Of a stretch of 50,457 bases of DNA, positions 15,298 to 23,676 are shown piece after piece. The notes under the pieces are model-generated. The model saw only the letters and a program-made list of their open reading frames with translations, searched no databases and had not been told where the DNA came from. The DNA is taken from contig CALAZP010000222.1 in the NCBI GenBank assembly GCA_937926355.1, positions 1 to 50,457 on the forward strand, given 5' to 3'. The number at the start of each line of letters is the position of its first letter. Within the stretch, counting starts at the first letter, position 1. The stretch is from an uncultured Saprospirales bacterium. GTDB taxonomy: Bacteria > Bacteroidota > Bacteroidia > Chitinophagales > Saprospiraceae. The translations under genes and the position numbers were made by a program.

Positions 15298-17244
15298 ATG
15301 CGCCCCTTACTCGGAGTTTTAATCATGGTTATTTCCACTTTGGGGTATGCGCAAAAAGGAGTCACCCATTATGCTAATGGAGAAATCTATTTGCTAAAAC
15401 ATCAATATAAGAGCGCCCTAAAAGCTTTTAAAAAAGCTTCCAAGGAAATGCCGGAAATGGCAGCGGCATACAGAGCACAGGGAATATGCTACGAGCTATT
15501 AAAAGATTACCAAAATGCCTCCTTAGTTTACGAAAAAGCCATTTCTTTAGACAGCTTCCTCTCCAGACCTATGTATTTTGAAACTGGTTTGGCATACTAC
15601 AAACAAGGAAATATAGATCGTGCTCTCCATTATTTTTTGTTATTCGAATACCTCCTTATGAATGATAGGGGACGCTTTGATACTCAAGAAGGTTTAGAAA
15701 AAAAGAATGAGGAAAGATATGCAGATCAATTAGAAAATTATTTGGCAGCATGCCATCAGGGTAAAGCGCTGGAAAATTTTGAAAGCCTAAGGAATACCGT
15801 CAATTTGGGGCCTGAAATTAATTCCACTGGAGACGAATATTTCCCATACCTTATACAAGGTCACTCTCTTTATTACACCTCTAGAAAAAAAGTAAAAGGA
15901 GATGAAAACCTATTTGTAGCCGCTCTAGAAAATGGGGAAATCAGGAAAGGGAGGCCCGTCAATGGTTCCTTTAATACCGCTGAAAATGAGGGTATGGTTA
16001 CATGGGTAAGAAATAATAAAAAATTATTCTTTACTGCCTGCAATAGAATAGATTCTCTTAAAGGGTGTGATCTTTGGGAAGGTACTTTCAAAGAGGGAAA
16101 GCCAAGTGATTTAAAACCCTTACAAGGTTTTTTAAATACTGACAACTGGGAGTCTCAAGCTACAATAAGCTGTGATGGTAGAACTATATTTTTTGCCTCT
16201 AACCAACCAGGTGGATACGGCGGGACAGATATTTGGAAGAGCCAATTAGATGGGGAGGGAAACTGGAACAAACCAGTAAATCTAGGCCCCAATATTAATA
16301 CCAAAGGAGACGAAGAAGCGCCCTTTATTACCAATGATGGCCAAACTTTATATTTTTCCTCTACAGGACACATAGGTTACGGAGAGCAAGATATTTTTTT
16401 CTCTAAAAAAATAAACAAGACCCAATGGGGACCTTCTATAAATCTTGGAAATAAAGTAAACTCCCCCTATCGAGAACTCGGGTTTTTTCTAACCTCAGAT
16501 GATCAGACAGGCTACTTTGCGTCAGATAAACCAGATGGAAATGGAGGAATGGATATTTATAAATTTTCTCTTGATAGCGCCTTGTATAGTCCTCCAACCA
16601 CCTTAGTCCAAGGGGTTTTGGTAAATGCAATAACAGAGGAACCCATTCAAGGAATACTGGACGTTACTGGATATGGAACCATTCATACTGAAATTGACGG
16701 AACTTTTTTCCTGTGTATCCCGGCCGATAGTGAGATTATTGTTGATTTCTCAGCTCCCGGATTCAAACCCTACACGGCATCTTTTGAAATACCTTACTGG
16801 GACAATAGAGCCTTTTTTCCCGTGGAAATTAGAATCATCCCCTTGGATCAAGTAAAAAAGAATATTCAACCTTTACCTTTAGATTCCCCCAATGAAAAAG
16901 AAAAAATTATTCAGTCCTTTAAACATACCATTCTATTTGGTTTCGATGATGCCATAGTGGAAGCTTTGGAAATGGAAAAATTGATTGATTTTTTAAACTC
17001 ATTTTCCGATGATATAACTATTGATCAAGTAGATGTTTTTGGATATGCTGATGATTTTGGAACTACCGATTACAATCTTAAGTTGTCTGAAATGAGAGCA
17101 AAAAATGTAGCCATAATCCTCCTCGACCATCAAATAAAAACCAATAATGTATTCATCAAAGGCAGAGGAGAATTGAGAGGAGAAGGACCAAAGTCAGCAT
17201 TCCGAAAAGTAGAATTGAAAATAACAGGCCACTCTTTTCATTAA
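15298..17244 (+). CDS. PorE-like OmpA family protein (TPR, beta-propeller, CRD, OmpA)
   Basis: This is a secreted cell-envelope protein of 648 residues. Its domain order is a signal peptide (MRPLLGVLIMVISTLGYAQ), TPR repeats (about residues 20-110), and a WD40/PD40-type propeller with blades such as IFFASNQPGGYGGTDIW and GYFASDKPDGNGGMDIY. A carboxypeptidase-regulatory-like domain follows (about 440-500). A C-terminal OmpA peptidoglycan-binding domain has ILFGFDDA and GYADDFGTTDYNLKLSEMRA. The same order defines PorE, a type IX secretion protein of Porphyromonas gingivalis. Related proteins outside that system share the order, so the role is inferred. The ATG at 15298 is preferred over the TTG at 15283 because it starts the signal peptide directly. 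Confidence 0.85.
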   Translation: MRPLLGVLIMVISTLGYAQKGVTHYANGEIYLLKHQYKSALKAFKKASKEMPEMAAAYRAQGICYELLKDYQNASLVYEKAISLDSFLSRPMYFETGLAYYKQGNIDRALHYFLLFEYLLMNDRGRFDTQEGLEKKNEERYADQLENYLAACHQGKALENFESLRNTVNLGPEINSTGDEYFPYLIQGHSLYYTSRKKVKGDENLFVAALENGEIRKGRPVNGSFNTAENEGMVTWVRNNKKLFFTACNRIDSLKGCDLWEGTFKEGKPSDLKPLQGFLNTDNWESQATISCDGRTIFFASNQPGGYGGTDIWKSQLDGEGNWNKPVNLGPNINTKGDEEAPFITNDGQTLYFSSTGHIGYGEQDIFFSKKINKTQWGPSINLGNKVNSPYRELGFFLTSDDQTGYFASDKPDGNGGMDIYKFSLDSALYSPPTTLVQGVLVNAITEEPIQGILDVTGYGTIHTEIDGTFFLCIPADSEIIVDFSAPGFKPYTASFEIPYWDNRAFFPVEIRIIPLDQVKKNIQPLPLDSPNEKEKIIQSFKHTILFGFDDAIVEALEMEKLIDFLNSFSDDITIDQVDVFGYADDFGTTDYNLKLSEMRAKNVAIILLDHQIKTNNVFIKGRGELRGEGPKSAFRKVELKITGHSFH

Positions 17245-18005
17245 AACTTTTCGAAAACGCCCAATCCAAAAAGGGCAAAATCATATTTAACCGGATCCCT
17301 CGAGTCTAGTAATCTAAGTTGTCTATCCAATTCAAGTACTGCCCTATGGTCATTTTGTTTTCGATTTAATAACCCTAATTTTCGAGCAATATTTCCTGTA
17401 TGTATATCCAAAGGACATGACAATTGAGCAGGAGAAATACCTTCCCAAATTCCAAAATCTACTCCAGATTTATCCCTTCTCACCATCCACCTTAAAAACA
17501 TATTAATCCGCTTAGCTGATGATCCCTTCATAGGATCAGATACATGCTTTAAAGTTCTTGAAGGATGTTCTATTTCAAAAAAAACCTTTTTAAACCGGCT
17601 AATGGCTAGTTGCAGATGGTCTTGACCTAATCCCCTTTCAAATACCCGTTCAAGCCCCCCATGATGGATATAAATATTTCTTAGCGCTTCAATAAAAAAA
17701 GTAAAGTCCTCTCCGTTGAAGGTTCTGTGAACAAAGTTTTTTAACCTCGATATATCCTTTGCGGTGTGGTTGATTACATAATCATAAGGATCATCATCCA
17801 GTAAACTCACCATTTTTCTCGCATTTTTAACTATGCTCTTTCGATTTCCCCATGCAATAGTGGCAGAAAGAAAAGCGGCTATTTCAATATCCTCTTTTTG
17901 CGAAAACAAATGAGGAACACTGATGGGGTCATCTTCAATAAAAGATTTAGTATTGTACTGTATGACCTTATCTTCTAAAAAGTCTTTTAACGATGGGTCC
18001 AACAA
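17241..18005 (-). CDS. TIGR02757 family protein (DUF2400)
   Basis: This is a 254-residue soluble protein of a conserved, uncharacterised family common in Bacteroidota. Family landmarks are YNTKSFIEDDPISVPHLF, the IEIAAFLSATIAWGNRKSI segment, the MNMFLRWMVRRD-type motif (here RINMFLRWMVRRD, followed by GVDFGIW) and LDIHTGNIARKLGLL. The family name often cites distant similarity to helix-hairpin-helix DNA glycosylases, but no activity is established. Its stop overlaps the stop of the convergent PorE-like gene by four bases, and it is divergent from gpmI. Confidence 0.88.
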   Translation of the reverse strand: MLDPSLKDFLEDKVIQYNTKSFIEDDPISVPHLFSQKEDIEIAAFLSATIAWGNRKSIVKNARKMVSLLDDDPYDYVINHTAKDISRLKNFVHRTFNGEDFTFFIEALRNIYIHHGGLERVFERGLGQDHLQLAISRFKKVFFEIEHPSRTLKHVSDPMKGSSAKRINMFLRWMVRRDKSGVDFGIWEGISPAQLSCPLDIHTGNIARKLGLLNRKQNDHRAVLELDRQLRLLDSRDPVKYDFALFGLGVFEKF

Positions 18006-18054
18006 TGTTTAAGCTTTTTTTATTTTATTACTGCTGCTAAAACTCAAAAGTTTA

Positions 18055-18062
18055 TAGTTTTG
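18055..18062 (+). promoter_or_regulatory. -7 box upstream of gpmI
   Basis: TAGTTTTG matches TAnnTTTG and lies 19 bases before the gpmI ATG, in the 76-bp gap between divergent genes. No convincing -33 element is seen. Confidence 0.45.
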
Positions 18063-18081
18063 AAACAAAATTAATCTGAAC

Positions 18082-19611
18082 ATGTCAAGCGGAAAAGTTT
18101 TTTTAATAATCCTAGATGGATGGGGGTTAGGTACAGATCGACAATCGGATGCCATAGCACAAGCTCATACCCCTTTTGTGGATGACCTGCTTCACCGTTA
18201 TCCATCTGGAACCCTAACTACATTCGGAGAAGAAGTAGGCTTGCCACAAGGTCAAATGGGAAATTCTGAGGTGGGTCACCTCAATATCGGGGCGGGAAGA
18301 ATTGTCTACCAAGAACTTGCTAGGATTAATAAAGCAATTCGAGAGAAAACCTTACACACCAACGAAGTACTTGTAAATGCTCTCAAAAAAGCTGCCCAAG
18401 AAAAAAGAAATGTGCACTTTATGGGGCTTCTTTCAGATGGTGGAGTGCATTCCCATATCAATCATTTGATGGCCCTTTGTGATATTGCAGTGGAAAATAA
18501 AGTCGAAAATATATTTATTCACGGCTTCCTAGATGGTAGGGACACGGACCCAAAAAGTGGCCTGGATTATGTAAAAACACTATTAAAGCATATTGAAAAA
18601 AGCCCCGCTCAACTGGCTTCCTTAATAGGCAGATATTATGCAATGGACCGTGATAATAGATGGGAAAGAGTTCAAAAAGCATATAATCTTATGGTTAAAG
18701 CGGAAGGCAACCCAACTACTGACCCTTTGAAGTCAATTCAAGAAAACTATGAAAATGGAACTACGGATGAATTCATGCCCCCTATACTAGTTCTTAAAGA
18801 AGATGGTAATCCAACTTCTATTGCTGATGATGATCTTTTGATATGCTTTAACTTTAGAACAGATAGGCCAAGGGAAATTTCTGAAGTCTTAACTCAAAAA
18901 TCTTTTCCCGAATGGGATATGCATCCATTGAAACTGCATTATCTCACCATGACTAAATACGACGACAACTTCCAAAATGTGGAAGTTCTGTTTAATAAAG
19001 ACAATATTGTTAACACCCTAGGCGAGGTCATTTCAAAAGCTCAAAAAACACAAGTTAGAATTGCAGAAACAGAAAAATACCCGCATGTTACTTTCTTTTT
19101 TTCAGGTGGTAGAGAAAAGGCTTTCGATGGGGAAAGGAGAATTTTGGTCCCTTCTCCTAAAGTCGCCACCTACGACCTACAACCAGAAATGAGTGCAATG
19201 GAAATAGCTGGGAAAATTACCGCTGATATCAATCAAAATAGTCCCGATTTTATTTGTCTTAATTTTGCAAATGCAGATATGGTAGGCCATACCGGAGATT
19301 TTAATGCCGCCATGAAAGCTGCCGAAACAGTTGACAAATGTATGGAACAAATAGTGCCACATGCCTTAAAGAATGAATATGAAATCATAGTCATCGCCGA
19401 CCATGGCAACTCGGATTATATGATTAACGCTGATGGCACCCCTAATACGGCCCATACTACCAATCCTGTTCCATTTGTTTTTATAAGTAAAGATAAAAAA
19501 CCTGTAAAAGCTAAATCTGGCAAGTTGGCTGATATTGCTCCCACCATTCTCGACAGAATGGGTATTCCAATTCCCGAAGAAATGGATGGTAAAAATTTAA
19601 TTGTTTCCTAA
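18082..19611 (+). CDS. gpmI: 2,3-bisphosphoglycerate-independent phosphoglycerate mutase
   Basis: This enzyme interconverts 3- and 2-phosphoglycerate in glycolysis/gluconeogenesis. It is a manganese enzyme of the alkaline phosphatase superfamily with 509 residues, as expected. The first metal ligand is D12 in LIILDGWGLG, and the catalytic serine is S62 in QMGNSEVGHLNIGAGR. The phosphatase-like domain has HGFLDGRDTDPKSG and IGRYYAMDRDNRW. The second metal site shows NFANADMVGHTGD and IADHGNSD, followed by NTAHTTNPVPF. Only two bases separate it from the following lipoprotein gene. Confidence 0.97.
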   Translation: MSSGKVFLIILDGWGLGTDRQSDAIAQAHTPFVDDLLHRYPSGTLTTFGEEVGLPQGQMGNSEVGHLNIGAGRIVYQELARINKAIREKTLHTNEVLVNALKKAAQEKRNVHFMGLLSDGGVHSHINHLMALCDIAVENKVENIFIHGFLDGRDTDPKSGLDYVKTLLKHIEKSPAQLASLIGRYYAMDRDNRWERVQKAYNLMVKAEGNPTTDPLKSIQENYENGTTDEFMPPILVLKEDGNPTSIADDDLLICFNFRTDRPREISEVLTQKSFPEWDMHPLKLHYLTMTKYDDNFQNVEVLFNKDNIVNTLGEVISKAQKTQVRIAETEKYPHVTFFFSGGREKAFDGERRILVPSPKVATYDLQPEMSAMEIAGKITADINQNSPDFICLNFANADMVGHTGDFNAAMKAAETVDKCMEQIVPHALKNEYEIIVIADHGNSDYMINADGTPNTAHTTNPVPFVFISKDKKPVKAKSGKLADIAPTILDRMGIPIPEEMDGKNLIVS

Positions 19612-19613
19612 CC

Positions 19614-20201
19614 ATGAAAATACTGCACATTTCAGGTTTACTTTTGATGGCCTTATCAATCGCTCCAGGTTGCAACCCAACTAGTGATCCTGCACCAACG
19701 GTAACAAATAAATTTTTTGACGTTTCAGGGTTTTTTCAAGCGGAAGTAGAACGGCTTAATCAACTACAACCTTCAGTGGAAAAATCTTTTGTTGTCAATC
19801 AAATCAAAGAAATCACCGAGCCCAGTACCCTCAACTACCAATTGGAGCTGTCCCCATTTATAGATTCAGACATTAACAAAAAAGCTTGGGAAGATAAATA
19901 TTCTATAAATTCTAGTTTGGAAACCTTATCCTATAAGGCATTAGATGAACAATTGGAAATAAAAGAAATTACGATTCAACTAGACCCAACCAATCATCCC
20001 ACTCATATTCAAATCATAAAAATCTCAGAAAGCCCTCTCAGTTATAATAAGACTACTTTGAGTTACCACCTCAATCATGAAATTGAAATTATAAGTACTC
20101 AAAAGAATATTTTAACTGGAGAAAAAGAAATCAAAACAAAGGTTAGTTTTTTAAACAAAAGAGGTAGTGCAATAAACACTACCTCCGCCCTAACCAAATA
20201 A
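19614..20201 (+). CDS. Hypothetical lipoprotein
   Basis: This is a 195-residue protein with a signal peptide ending in a lipobox-like APGC (C20), followed by a short NPTSDPAP linker. The rest is a mixed alpha/beta, charged domain with no motif that I recognise. It is two bases downstream of gpmI, so it is co-transcribed with it, but no functional link is implied. A 9-bp perfect stem lies in its last codons (20161-20185). Similar small lipoproteins of unknown function are frequent in Bacteroidota envelopes. Confidence 0.75.
   Translation: MKILHISGLLLMALSIAPGCNPTSDPAPTVTNKFFDVSGFFQAEVERLNQLQPSVEKSFVVNQIKEITEPSTLNYQLELSPFIDSDINKKAWEDKYSINSSLETLSYKALDEQLEIKEITIQLDPTNHPTHIQIIKISESPLSYNKTTLSYHLNHEIEIISTQKNILTGEKEIKTKVSFLNKRGSAINTTSALTK
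20161..20185 (+). terminator. Inverted repeat at the end of the gpmI-lipoprotein operon
   Basis: GAGGTAGTG (20161-20169) and CACTACCTC (20177-20185) pair perfectly over nine bases around a 7-base loop. The stem lies 14 bases before the stop codon. No T run follows, so it is either a factor-assisted terminator or an RNA-stabilising structure. Confidence 0.35.
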
Positions 20202-20423
20202 AACCAAATTATTCTTAAAGTTGATTATTTCTTTGCTAATTTAAATAGTATTTTGTAAAAGTCAATGCTGACCAAATTTTTAGTAAGTGGCCAAAACAAG
20301 CAAATTTTCTGCAAATAAAACTTCAAAATTGTTTTTTTCAATTTTTCAGTATTTTATTTTATTATATTCTTGTTTGCCAAACAAAGTGTTGAAAAAAAAT
20401 TATTCAGTTTTTAATTTTTCTCT
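20202..20423. other. 222-bp AT-rich intergenic region with a 15-bp palindrome
   Basis: No gene is seen here. The region is very AT-rich. TTGTTTG and CAAACAA flank a single C at 20370-20384, making a perfect 15-base inverted repeat 39 bases before the M28 peptidase start. This could be an operator for its promoter. A near match to the -7 box (TATTCTTG, 20364-20371) overlaps the left arm. Confidence 0.4.
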
Positions 20424-21830
20424 ATGCGCTACGCTCTAGTTGTATTATTCTCCGCTTTCGTTTTTAATTTTTCCTTTTCCCAGACCACCGAAACTTCAAT
20501 AGACGAAGACGCCTTTTACATTCGAAAAATTTATGATGAAGTATTGACCAATAGCCCTTCTATGAACTGGTTAAAATATTTAACCAAAAATATCGGTCCG
20601 AGGTTAGCCGGCTCTCCCCAAGCCGCAGCAGCAGTAGAATACACCCGTCAACTTATGGAAGAATTGGGATTCGATACCGTTTATCTTCAATCTTGCAATG
20701 TCCCTCATTGGACCAGAGAAGGAAAAGAAACCGTCACCATCGTTAATTCTTCTGCCAGAGGAAGTATTTCATTAAATGCTCTATCATTAGGTAATTCTGT
20801 AGCAACCCCAACAGGCGGGATTACCGCTGAAGTAATCGAAGTATTTTCCTTGGATACTTTGAATGTCTTAGGTCGAGAAAACATAGAGGGTAAAATAGTA
20901 TTTTTCAATAGACCTTTGGACCCCACTCAACTTAATACGTTTGCCGCTTATGGTGGAGCGGTTGATCAAAGAGCTTTAGGAGCATCCAGAGCAGGTGAAC
21001 TTGGCGCTGTTGGAGTTCTGGTAAGGTCCATGACCACGCGAAATGATGATGTTCCACATACGGGTTCTATGATTTACGAAGAAGGCGTTCAAAATAAGAT
21101 TCCAGGAATTGCCATCTCTACTAACGATGCTAATCTTTTAAGCCAACTTCTTAAAAAAGAATCCATTAGGGTTTTCATGGAATCCTTCGGAAGAATTCAC
21201 CCTCCTAAGCCTTCCTTCAACGTGATTGGAGAAATTAAAGGAAGTACTTACCCAGAAGAAATTATTTTAGTGGGCGGCCATTTAGATTCATGGGATGTCG
21301 GAGAGGGCGCTCATGACGATGGCACGGGGTGTATTCAATCCATAGCTGTTCTTCATACTTTGTTAAAAATGAATTACAAGCCTAAACGAACTATCAGAGC
21401 AGTTATGTTCATGAATGAAGAAAATGGTTTGGCAGGAGGTAAAGCCTATTGGAAAAATTCTAATGAAAAAAATGAATTTCACCTAGCCGCCATAGAATCT
21501 GATAGAGGTGGTTTCACCCCAAGAGGGTTCACTTGCGATGGAGATTCTAAAGTATTTAATCATAGATTTGCCCAAGTAATTGAGTGGTTGCCCTTACTTG
21601 AACCATATGGATTATACTTCCAAAAAGGTGGTTCTGGGGCAGACATCTCTGGATTAAAATCTCAAGGTGGTTTGCTATTCGGGCTGGTACCTGATAGTCA
21701 ACGATATTTCGATTATCACCATACCCCTATTGACACCTATGAGGCTGTTAACCAAAGAGAACTGAATCTTGGTTCTGCTGCGATGACTAGCCTCGTATTT
21801 TTAATAGATAGATACGGACTTGGGGAATGA
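20424..21830 (+). CDS. M28 family metallopeptidase (secreted aminopeptidase/carboxypeptidase type)
   Basis: This is a secreted zinc peptidase of 468 residues. A signal peptide spans about residues 1-19 (ending FNFSFSQ). A PA-type insert (about 120-250) contains AGELGAVGVLVRSMT and GIAISTNDANLL. The di-zinc catalytic domain follows with GGHLDSWDVGEGAHDDGTGC, MNEENGLAGG, IESDRGGF, and the last ligand histidine in DYHHTPIDT. The layout matches the plasma glutamate carboxypeptidase-like M28 peptidases of Bacteroidota. Substrate specificity cannot be read. Its stop overlaps the hpt start by four bases. Confidence 0.92.
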   Translation: MRYALVVLFSAFVFNFSFSQTTETSIDEDAFYIRKIYDEVLTNSPSMNWLKYLTKNIGPRLAGSPQAAAAVEYTRQLMEELGFDTVYLQSCNVPHWTREGKETVTIVNSSARGSISLNALSLGNSVATPTGGITAEVIEVFSLDTLNVLGRENIEGKIVFFNRPLDPTQLNTFAAYGGAVDQRALGASRAGELGAVGVLVRSMTTRNDDVPHTGSMIYEEGVQNKIPGIAISTNDANLLSQLLKKESIRVFMESFGRIHPPKPSFNVIGEIKGSTYPEEIILVGGHLDSWDVGEGAHDDGTGCIQSIAVLHTLLKMNYKPKRTIRAVMFMNEENGLAGGKAYWKNSNEKNEFHLAAIESDRGGFTPRGFTCDGDSKVFNHRFAQVIEWLPLLEPYGLYFQKGGSGADISGLKSQGGLLFGLVPDSQRYFDYHHTPIDTYEAVNQRELNLGSAAMTSLVFLIDRYGLGE

Positions 21831-22354
21831 ACCAGCAACCACACATTTTAATTGATAAAAGTTTCATCAACCTTAGAGTAGAATACCTTGGCAAGGTATT
21901 ATCTGAAAGATTTGCAGATAAAAACCCTGTTTTTATAGTGGTATTAAAAGGAGCATTTCTATTTGCAGCTGATCTAATTCGATCTTGTACTATAGATTTA
22001 GAAGTCTCTTTTTTGCAAGTTTCTTCCTACCAAGGGACTCAATCCACTGGAGAAGTCACCACAAAAATCCCCTCAAGCACCTCTCTTAAAAACAGACATG
22101 TAATCATCGTTGAAGACATTATTGAAACCGGTAAAACACTTTTATATCTCAACCAATACCTACAAAAAGAGGATTGCGCCTCCATTCAAGCGGTCACCGT
22201 ACTTCATAAGATAAACCCCAAAGTAACATTACCTCCCATTGAATTGCTATCAGCATTTGTTATTCCACCTGCTTTTGTAATCGGTTATGGACTTGATTAC
22301 AACCAATACCAAAGAAACCTTCCCTCCATTTATATCCACAAGTCTAATTTATAA
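21827..22354 (+). CDS. hpt: Hypoxanthine phosphoribosyltransferase
   Basis: This is a purine salvage enzyme converting hypoxanthine or guanine plus PRPP to IMP or GMP. It has 175 residues. The PRPP loop motif reads VIIVEDIIETGKTL, preceded by the FIVVLKGAFLFAADL segment and the flexible-loop SSYQGTQSTG. The substrate-binding C-terminus reads FVIGYGLDYNQYQRNLP. All are characteristic of type I HPRT. It starts inside the stop of the M28 gene (ATGA), so translation is probably coupled. Confidence 0.93.
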   Translation: MNQQPHILIDKSFINLRVEYLGKVLSERFADKNPVFIVVLKGAFLFAADLIRSCTIDLEVSFLQVSSYQGTQSTGEVTTKIPSSTSLKNRHVIIVEDIIETGKTLLYLNQYLQKEDCASIQAVTVLHKINPKVTLPPIELLSAFVIPPAFVIGYGLDYNQYQRNLPSIYIHKSNL

Positions 22355-22427
22355 AAGGTTTAATCGAACTTACTTCTACCCTAATGCATTTTCAACTATC
22401 TTGTTGATTTAAAGGTTAAATGCCATT

Positions 22428-23666
22428 ATGACAACTATTGAAAATATTCTAATAGCCTTAAGATCTATTCGATCCAATATGCTAAGAGCTGTTCTAACCC
22501 TAAGCATTATAGCTTTTGGAATTATGGCCCTTGTTGGTATTCTTACAGCTATTGATAGTGCTATTTACTCCTTAAATAACAGTTTTTCTTCCTTGGGAGC
22601 GAATACCTTTGATATTGAAAGGAAAGGAACCACGCTCAGAAACCGACAAGGAGGAGTAGACGAAAAACCAGGTGACGTTATATCTTTCAAGCAAGCCACT
22701 GAGTTCAAAGAAAAATTCAATTATCCTGCGAGAACATCTGTTTGGATGAACTGTACCGGAAGTTCTGTTGTCAAATTTGAAGATAAAAAAACCAACCCCA
22801 ATGTCCGAATGATGGCAGTAGATGAAAACTACCTTGAGGGTAAAGCTTTTTCCATCAAAATAGGTAGAAATATTTCCTCTAAAGAAGCGCTTCAAGGAGC
22901 CTATGTTACAGTCATTGGAAGCGATTTGGTAACCGAATTATTCGAGGGCAATTCTTTCAACGCCATTGACAAAACTATTTCTGTTGGAAATATACGCCTT
23001 AAGGTAATTGGCGTTCTCAATGAAAAAGGTTCTAGTATGGGCAGAAATGAAGATCGAAGTCTTCTCATACCCTTATTCACAGGCAAAAGATATTTTGGAT
23101 CTTCTAGGACCAACTATAATATTTTTGTTGCTGTCAAAGACCCCACGGTAATGGAAAGTGCCATTTCAGCAGCAACCGGGTTGTTTCGTAATATTAGAAA
23201 TCTAAAAGCTGCTCAGGATAACGACTTCGAAATGAAAAAACCCGACCAAATCGTAAATATTATTAAAGAAAATACCCTTTATTTCCGCTTAGCAGCTGTA
23301 GGAATTGGCCTGATAACTTTAGTAGGGGCCGCAATAGGATTAATGAACATTATGTTGGTTTCGGTAACCGAAAGGACCCGAGAAATAGGAATCAGTAAAG
23401 CGATAGGAGCGACTAGTAAAATAATCCTCTCTCAATTTTTAACAGAAGCTGTAGTCATAAGTTTGATGGGAGGCATATTGGGTATCATCCTTGGCATTTT
23501 AATTGGAAATATAGTAACCCTTTTGTTAGGGGGAGATTTTTTAATTCCTTGGTTATGGATGTCCATTGCTTTCGCCACCTGTTTTCTGGTTGGTTTGATA
23601 TCTGGCATTTATCCAGCTATGAAAGCAGCATCTCTAGACCCAATTGAAGCGCTGCGCTACGAATAA
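22428..23666 (+). CDS. ABC transporter permease, MacB/FtsX type
   Basis: This is a 412-residue membrane protein with the MacB architecture. There is one membrane helix at about residues 20-43, a periplasmic core domain (about 45-275), and three C-terminal helices forming the FtsX domain. That domain contains GAAIGLMNIMLVSVTERTRE and IGISKAIGATS. It ends in SGIYPAMKAASLDPIEALRYE, the standard C-terminus of the family. No partner ATPase is adjacent, so it must use one encoded elsewhere. Family members drive mechanotransmission for efflux or lipoprotein-related processes. Confidence 0.9.
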   Translation: MTTIENILIALRSIRSNMLRAVLTLSIIAFGIMALVGILTAIDSAIYSLNNSFSSLGANTFDIERKGTTLRNRQGGVDEKPGDVISFKQATEFKEKFNYPARTSVWMNCTGSSVVKFEDKKTNPNVRMMAVDENYLEGKAFSIKIGRNISSKEALQGAYVTVIGSDLVTELFEGNSFNAIDKTISVGNIRLKVIGVLNEKGSSMGRNEDRSLLIPLFTGKRYFGSSRTNYNIFVAVKDPTVMESAISAATGLFRNIRNLKAAQDNDFEMKKPDQIVNIIKENTLYFRLAAVGIGLITLVGAAIGLMNIMLVSVTERTREIGISKAIGATSKIILSQFLTEAVVISLMGGILGIILGILIGNIVTLLLGGDFLIPWLWMSIAFATCFLVGLISGIYPAMKAASLDPIEALRYE

Positions 23667-23676
23667 TCTACCTTAG

